10,118 bases of DNA, from contig DAOWMA010000037.1 in NCBI GenBank assembly GCA_030643345.1, forward strand, positions 1 through 10,118. The letters are read 5' to 3'. Every line of letters begins with the position of its first letter. Position 1 is the stretch's first letter. The notes under the pieces were generated by a model. The model saw nothing but the letters and a program-made list of their open reading frames with translations, did not search any database and was not told where the DNA came from. Shown piece by piece: positions 6,292 to 10,118 of this stretch. The stretch is from Spirochaetaceae bacterium (GTDB lineage: Bacteria > Spirochaetota > Spirochaetia > B11-G9). Position numbers and translations under genes: made by a program.

Positions 6292-7332
6292 CTAAATTAT
6301 AGTTGGAACAGTATTAAGACCTGAATCTTCCTGTATTCCAAACATCAGGTTCATATTCTGAACAGCCTGGCCTGCAGCTCCCTTTACAAGATTGTCAATT
6401 GCCGCAACAGCAATAACCCGTTTCGTTCTGGGATCAGTTTTTATTCCAATATCAACAAAATTAGAGTTTCTGACAAATCTGGTTTCAGGTAAACTTCCAT
6501 CCTGGTAGATACGTATAAACTTTTCATCCTTATAGTATTCTGAATACAAAGATGTCAATTCTTTTGAGTTTATATCTTTCGCAAGAGAAGCATAGGCAGT
6601 TGTAAGTATTCCTCTGTTCATTGGAACGAGATGTGGTGTGAAAGAAAGGACAATATCCTTTCCGGAAATACTGCTTAATTCCTGTTCAATCTCCGGTGTA
6701 TGTCTGTGATTACCAATACCGTATGCTTTAAACGATTCATTGCTTTCGGGAAAAAGGGCAGGCAGGCTTAAAGATCTGCCTGCACCGGAGACACCGGATT
6801 TTGCATCTATTATTATAGTAGAATTATCGATTATTTTATTAGCTACCAGAGGTGCCAGACTTGTTATCGAGCATGTTGTATAACATCCCGGGTTTGCCAC
6901 AATACGGGCATTTTTAATTTGTTCTCTGTTTAATTCGCATAAACCGTAAACTGCCTCTTTTAGAAACTGAGGTGCACTGTGTTTAACTTTATACCAGCTT
7001 TCATAGACATCTTTATCTTTTAGTCTGAAATCTGCTCCGATATCAATGATTTTTGTTTTTTCAAGGAGCTCTTCTGATATCTGCCCGGCTGTTAAACCAT
7101 GGGGCAGGGCAAAAAAGACAACATCACAATCATCAGCCATTTGCTGTGCATCCATTCCTGCAAGTTCTATATCCAGAATTCCTGTAAAATTAGGATAAAC
7201 TTCAGATAATTTTTTTCCTGCATAGCTGCGGGAGGATAGATGGATAATCTCTACTTTTGTATGATTGTAGAGCAGCCGGATTAATTCCTGTCCGGCGTAT
7301 CCTGTGGCTCCTATAATACCTGCTTTAATCAT
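6292..7332 (-). CDS. argC: N-acetyl-gamma-glutamyl-phosphate reductase
   Basis: This 346-aa NADPH-dependent reductase makes N-acetylglutamate semialdehyde from the ArgB product. The dinucleotide-binding GATGYAG is at 8-14. The catalytic cysteine is C150 in ANPGCYTT, and the conserved histidines are in GNHRHTPEIEQ (H209/H211). KSGVSGAGR and the FTPHLVPMNRG motif are also typical. The frame is open 19 codons further upstream, to a GTG at 7389. The ATG at 7332 is preferred because homologues begin MIKAGIIGATGYAG-like, and because the predicted transcription start (about 7363) lies downstream of the GTG. GGGGAG lies 14 nt before the ATG, an unusually long spacing. First gene of the arg operon. 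Confidence 0.93.
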   Translation of the reverse strand: MIKAGIIGATGYAGQELIRLLYNHTKVEIIHLSSRSYAGKKLSEVYPNFTGILDIELAGMDAQQMADDCDVVFFALPHGLTAGQISEELLEKTKIIDIGADFRLKDKDVYESWYKVKHSAPQFLKEAVYGLCELNREQIKNARIVANPGCYTTCSITSLAPLVANKIIDNSTIIIDAKSGVSGAGRSLSLPALFPESNESFKAYGIGNHRHTPEIEQELSSISGKDIVLSFTPHLVPMNRGILTTAYASLAKDINSKELTSLYSEYYKDEKFIRIYQDGSLPETRFVRNSNFVDIGIKTDPRTKRVIAVAAIDNLVKGAAGQAVQNMNLMFGIQEDSGLNTVPTII

Positions 7333-7357
7333 GTTATTTTCAGTTTCTCCCCTGGGA

Positions 7358-7375
7358 TATGATATATGTATGATA
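7358..7375. promoter_or_regulatory. Candidate operator: two TATGATA heptamers 11 bp apart
   Basis: TATGATA occurs at 7358-7364 and again at 7369-7375 (plus strand), one helical turn apart. The second copy overlaps the -10 element of the arg promoter and the first covers the likely transcription start. That is where a repressor would block RNA polymerase. The motif does not resemble the usual ArgR box closely, and AT-rich sequence makes chance matches easier. Confidence 0.35.
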
Positions 7376-7399
7376 AATTTTACAATCACTGACTGTCAA
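7370..7399 (-). promoter_or_regulatory. Promoter of the argCJBD operon
   Basis: On the minus strand a perfect TTGACA (7399-7394) is separated by 18 bp from TATCAT (7375-7370), five of six to the -10 consensus. Initiation near 7363 gives a leader of about 30 nt before the argC ATG at 7332. The leader is too short for a typical attenuator or riboswitch, so any control by arginine should act on the DNA at the promoter itself. Confidence 0.7.
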
Positions 7400-7462
7400 T
7401 TGGAATCTGCCAACATAATAATTACATAATTTAATAAGGGGATTAGTTTTATTTAAGTTAAC

Positions 7463-7840
7463 CTACAATATTTTTTCGGAACCTGAATAAACCTCTTCCA
7501 CTTTCAATGCTGTTGCTGCATGACCCGGATGCTGTTTCGGGTTCCATTTTTTCATATCATCAAAAATATTACCTTCTATGAAATATTCAATAGTACCCTT
7601 TATTTGAAAGGACTCATCTTTATCAGTAATAAAAAGAATGGACCCTTTACTTCCTGCGAGAATATTTTTCTGTGTTTTATTAAAAAAATTATCTGCAATA
7701 ACTATTGTTTCTTCATTGAATTTATTCACACAGGTGACATATATGGCATTTGGCACTCCATTCTTATCTACAGTAGAAAATATAGCAGGCCCCTTTTTTT
7801 CATCCCAGGCTTTACTTACATTTTTTGGTAATACAGGCAT
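7463..7840 (-). CDS. Pyridoxamine 5'-phosphate oxidase-like flavin-binding protein
   Basis: This 125-aa protein has the layout of small split-barrel FMN-binding proteins of the PNPOx-like family. Near the N-terminus is KGPAIFSTVDKNGVPNAIYV (16-35), where the strand-turn-strand with NGVPNA contacts flavin phosphate in relatives. INDN-like IADNFFNKTQKNI (48-60) is followed by GSILFI (66-71), FQIKGTIEYF (78-87) and a C-terminal LKVEEVYSGSE. It may bind FMN, F420 or haem, and its substrate is unknown. It is not the pyridoxal-5'-phosphate biosynthetic PdxH, which is much longer. GGAG precedes the ATG. It is upstream of the arg operon on the same strand, but 130 nt and a strong promoter separate them, so it is probably its own unit. 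Confidence 0.85.
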   Translation of the reverse strand: MPVLPKNVSKAWDEKKGPAIFSTVDKNGVPNAIYVTCVNKFNEETIVIADNFFNKTQKNILAGSKGSILFITDKDESFQIKGTIEYFIEGNIFDDMKKWNPKQHPGHAATALKVEEVYSGSEKIL

Positions 7841-7895
7841 TCTTTTCTCCTTTGGTATAGACGTTTGAACCTGAATCGGTCCTTAAAGTCAATAT

Positions 7896-7924
7896 ATTGT
7901 AAAACAAATTTACGAATAATCCAA
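7896..7924 (-). promoter_or_regulatory. Candidate promoter of the PNPOx-like gene
   Basis: The minus strand reads TTGGAT (7924-7919), a 17-bp spacer and TACAAT (7901-7896), with four and five matches to consensus. Initiation near 7889 would leave a leader of about 50 nt. The intergenic region is very AT-rich, so a chance match is possible. Confidence 0.45.
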
Positions 7925-7954
7925 TATCTTCTTATAAACAAAATCCATTATATA

Positions 7955-7984
7955 TTAATTGTATATTGAAAAAAATTGTATAAT
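7955..7984 (+). promoter_or_regulatory. Candidate promoter of rnhA and the downstream operon
   Basis: A perfect -10 TATAAT lies at 7979-7984, with a weak -35 TTAATT (7955-7960) 18 bp upstream. Transcription from about 7991 would give a leader of roughly 45 nt before the TTG start of rnhA. It is divergent from the candidate promoter of the PNPOx-like gene. Confidence 0.5.
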
Positions 7985-8034
7985 AGTTTAAACAAAATTA
8001 GGTTTGATTTGTTTATTTGTACTGGGAGGTTTTC

Positions 8035-8481
8035 TTGGATTCAGTAATTATTTATACCGATGGCGGCTGCAGGGGAAATCCAGGTCCTGGTGGATGGGCT
8101 TATATAATTAAAACAGAGACTATAGAGAAATCAAGGTCCGGTGGAGATACTTTTACAACTAACAATAAAATGGAATTAACTGCTGTAATCAAGTCTTTGG
8201 AAGTAATTCTAAGGGACCCTGAATTATCAAAAAAAAGTATTGAACTCCATACAGATTCTCAGTATGTTAAAAATGGTATCTCCTCCTGGATAAACAACTG
8301 GATTCGAAACGGCTGGAAGACAGCTGCAAAGAAACCTGTAAAGAATAAAGAATTATGGATAGAGTTAAAAGGAGTCTCGGATCAGCTTGATGTCAGGTGG
8401 AAGTGGGTAAAAGGACATGCAGGGGACCCCATGAATGAAGCCTGTGATACTATGGTTAACGAGGAGATGAATAGATTATGA
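8035..8481 (+). CDS. rnhA: Ribonuclease HI, TTG start
   Basis: This 148-aa enzyme cleaves the RNA strand of RNA-DNA hybrids, removing primers and R-loops. All active-site residues are visible: D9 in IIYTDGGCRGNPGPGG, E47 in NKMELTAVI, D74 in HTDSQYV and D138 in NEACD. H128 is in VKGHAGDPMNEACD. The basic WINNWIRNGWKTAAKKPVKN segment corresponds to the substrate-binding handle. The frame is open six codons upstream to a TTG at 8017, but GGGAGG at 8024-8029 lies inside that extension and is correctly placed (5 nt) for the TTG at 8035. The shorter form also matches the family, which starts just before the first strand. Probably the first gene of a group with htrA and uvrB. Confidence 0.93.
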   Translation: MDSVIIYTDGGCRGNPGPGGWAYIIKTETIEKSRSGGDTFTTNNKMELTAVIKSLEVILRDPELSKKSIELHTDSQYVKNGISSWINNWIRNGWKTAAKKPVKNKELWIELKGVSDQLDVRWKWVKGHAGDPMNEACDTMVNEEMNRL

Positions 8482-8522
8482 ATAGAAAGGCATTAAGGAC
8501 TGTGCTTTAAACAGGAGGATAA

Positions 8523-9743
8523 ATGAAAGGTAATCATAAGGGTCAGATGTTATTTTTCTCTGTAAGTTCCCTGCTTCTGGTGGTTTTTCTGTTAATAGGG
8601 TTTGGAGTAATTGAGTTTGATTCGAAGGACCCGGCTACAGCGGATAGTGTTATCCAGGATCCGGTTTTTGTCCTGGAAACCAGTCTGGACAATCAAATTT
8701 ACTCTGTTGGTTTATCAGACAATGAGTATACCGAATCTGAACAGGAAAATATTAGAATTTATGAGGCCCTTAACAAGGCTGTTGTAAATATAACCACAGA
8801 AAAACTCAGTCTTAACTGGTTCCTTGAACCTGTTCCAACTGATGGAGGGACCGGTTCCGGATCAATAATCGACAAAAAGGGCTATGTCCTTACAAATTAT
8901 CATGTTGTCAAAGATACTTATAAACTCTATATCAATCTTTTCGATGGGAGTCAGTTTGAAGGTGAAGTGATTGGTCAGGATTCTGAGAATGATTTAGCTG
9001 TTGTTCAGTTTGATCCTGATGGATTTGATCTGACAACGATATCTTTTGGAAATTCTGAAACTCTTAAAGTAGGTCAGAAAGTTCTGGCTATAGGTAACCC
9101 GTTTGGTTATGACCGTACTTTAACAACAGGCATTGTTTCCGGTTTAAGCCGGCCGGTTAGAACTTCCAGGAATTTAGTAATTCAGGGGATGATTCAGACA
9201 GATGCTTCTATTAACCCCGGTAATTCAGGGGGGCCTCTTCTTGACTCCCATGGTCGAATGATTGGAATAAATACTATGATCTATACACCGTCCGGTGGAT
9301 CTGTGGGAATTGGTTTTGCAGTCCCTGTTGATACTGCAAAACGTATTGTTCCGGATTTAATAAGCTATGGTCATGTAAACCGCGGGTGGATTGATATTTA
9401 TCCTGTTCAGCTTGAACCGAATATTGTTCGATATGGTAAACTTGCTGTCTCAAAAGGGATACTGGTTTCCAGACTTGACAGCGGGAGTAATGCAGCTGCT
9501 GCAGGTATTCGTGGAGGGGACCTGAATAAACCGGTCCAATATGGACGCTCGGTAATTTACTTTGGGGGAGACATCATTGTAAATATAGATGGACTGGAAG
9601 TTAATTCTCTGGAAGATCTTTTTAGTGCATTGGAGGATAATAAACCGGGTGAATCTGTTGAGGTTAAGCTTATACGGGGGAAAAAGAATATTACCACAAC
9701 AGTAATTCTTACAGAACGACCTGAAGAATTACTTGCAGAATAG
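8523..9743 (+). CDS. Membrane-anchored HtrA/DegS-like serine protease with one PDZ domain
   Basis: This 406-aa periplasmic protease, for quality control or stress signalling, has an N-terminal hydrophobic segment (about 9-30) with no clear cleavage site, so it is probably anchored. The trypsin-like domain (about 80-285) has the catalytic triad H127 (LTNYHVVKD), D157 (SENDLAVV) and S235 (NPGNSGGPLLD), with GSGSIID and GIGFAVPVD as in HtrA. A single PDZ domain follows (about 303-400), including the GGD...YFGGDIIVNIDG segment seen in one HtrA subgroup. One anchor plus one PDZ resembles DegS rather than two-PDZ DegP, although many bacteria have such forms without a sigma-E pathway, and no RseA-like partner is present here. 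AGGAGG (8513-8518) precedes the ATG. It lies 41 nt after rnhA, and uvrB begins 7 nt after its stop. Confidence 0.93.
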   Translation: MKGNHKGQMLFFSVSSLLLVVFLLIGFGVIEFDSKDPATADSVIQDPVFVLETSLDNQIYSVGLSDNEYTESEQENIRIYEALNKAVVNITTEKLSLNWFLEPVPTDGGTGSGSIIDKKGYVLTNYHVVKDTYKLYINLFDGSQFEGEVIGQDSENDLAVVQFDPDGFDLTTISFGNSETLKVGQKVLAIGNPFGYDRTLTTGIVSGLSRPVRTSRNLVIQGMIQTDASINPGNSGGPLLDSHGRMIGINTMIYTPSGGSVGIGFAVPVDTAKRIVPDLISYGHVNRGWIDIYPVQLEPNIVRYGKLAVSKGILVSRLDSGSNAAAAGIRGGDLNKPVQYGRSVIYFGGDIIVNIDGLEVNSLEDLFSALEDNKPGESVEVKLIRGKKNITTTVILTERPEELLAE

Positions 9744-9750
9744 GCTGGGA

Positions 9751-10118
9751 ATGAAAAAATTTAAAGTAGTATCAGAATATGAACCTGCAGGTGATCAGGG
9801 AGAGGCTATTCAGGGTCTTGTCGATGGGTATAATAATGGTCTTAATCCCCAGACTCTTAAAGGAGTAACGGGTTCGGGGAAAACATATACAATGGCAAAG
9901 ATCATTGAGAAAATGCAGATGCCGACTCTTGTAATTTCCCATAATAAGACATTGGCAGCTCAGCTTTACAGAGAATTCCAATCCTTTTTTCCGGATAACG
10001 CAGTTGAATATTTTGTTTCCTATTATGATTATTATCAGCCTGAAGCATATGTCCCCTCAAGAGATCTGTATATAGAAAAAGATTCTTCCATAAATGATGA
10101 AATTGACAGGATGAGACT
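9751..10118 (+). CDS. uvrB: Excinuclease ABC subunit B, N-terminal part (runs off the window)
   Basis: The first 122 codons of UvrB, the damage-verifying helicase-like subunit of nucleotide excision repair, which takes DNA from UvrA and recruits UvrC. The Q-motif-like SEYEPAGDQGEAI (8-20), Walker A GVTGSGKT (38-45), SHNKTLAAQLYREF (63-76) and YYDYYQPEAYVPS (91-103) are diagnostic. The last is the start of the beta-hairpin that clamps DNA, with its tyrosines at 91, 92, 94 and 95. The window ends in the early part of domain 1. The ATG is only 7 nt after the htrA stop and has no good Shine-Dalgarno site (only GGGA directly next to it), which suggests translational coupling to htrA. Confidence 0.96.
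   Translation, partial: MKKFKVVSEYEPAGDQGEAIQGLVDGYNNGLNPQTLKGVTGSGKTYTMAKIIEKMQMPTLVISHNKTLAAQLYREFQSFFPDNAVEYFVSYYDYYQPEAYVPSRDLYIEKDSSINDEIDRMR

Noticed and set aside
3003..7332. Several long plus-strand open frames opposite argD, argB and argJ (for example 4338-4703, 5885-6295)
   Set aside because: They are antisense shadows of strongly supported arg genes, have no ribosome binding sites and have implausible protein composition.
7333..7462. Riboswitch or leader-peptide attenuator upstream of argC
   Set aside because: The predicted transcript leader is only about 30 nt, and no hairpin-terminator pair or arginine-rich short frame is visible.
7520..7868. Plus-strand open frames opposite the PNPOx-like gene
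   Set aside because: Antisense to a gene with a clear ribosome binding site and family motifs; hydrophobic composition typical of shadow frames.

Overview
The window is about 10 kb of ordinary-looking bacterial chromosome, AT-rich, densely coding and free of mobile elements or CRISPR arrays. The gene styles point to a free-living bacterium with an outer envelope, and a spirochaete is my best guess. The hints are the low GC, the LysM/LytM envelope protein, the small secreted acidic protein and the general look of the proteins. This assignment is an inference from memory, and no 16S rRNA or other decisive marker is present.

Layout. Positions 1-183 are non-coding, with an imperfect direct duplication and a strong promoter. 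They are followed by a tRNA-Pro(CGG) gene (184-256). A plus-strand group (355-2289) encodes a secreted LysM plus degenerate LytM (M23-like) protein, a uridine kinase-type P-loop kinase, and a secreted acidic protein ending in a four-residue periodic Gly/Ala-aromatic repeat. A stand-alone yidD lies convergently on the minus strand (2297-2602). A promoter, a perfect Shine-Dalgarno site and a 56-codon basic protein gene (2712-2882) follow, ending in a structured 3' region and a strong intrinsic terminator (2974-3006).

The middle of the window is a minus-strand arginine operon, transcribed argC-argJ-argB-argD (7332 down to 3003). Its tight junctions (12 nt gap, 14 nt gap, 1 nt overlap) imply one transcript. 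A TTGACA-18-TATCAT promoter lies just before argC, with two copies of a heptamer 11 bp apart across its -10 element. Together the enzymes carry glutamate through N-acetylated intermediates to ornithine. ArgJ recycles the acetyl group, and ArgB has the N-terminal helix and C-terminal signature of arginine-inhibited N-acetylglutamate kinases. Upstream of the operon, also on the minus strand, is a small split-barrel flavin-binding (PNPOx-like) protein gene with its own candidate promoter.

The right end is a plus-strand group: rnhA (starting at TTG), a membrane-anchored single-PDZ HtrA/DegS-like protease, and the first 122 codons of uvrB, which runs off the window. It combines nucleic-acid maintenance with envelope protein quality control.

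I found no convincing new multi-gene system. The items most worth a second look are the 56-aa basic protein, which faintly resembles the C-terminal half of bL28; the acidic protein with its GX3-like repeats; the LytM protein lacking all metal ligands; and the candidate operator over the arg promoter.
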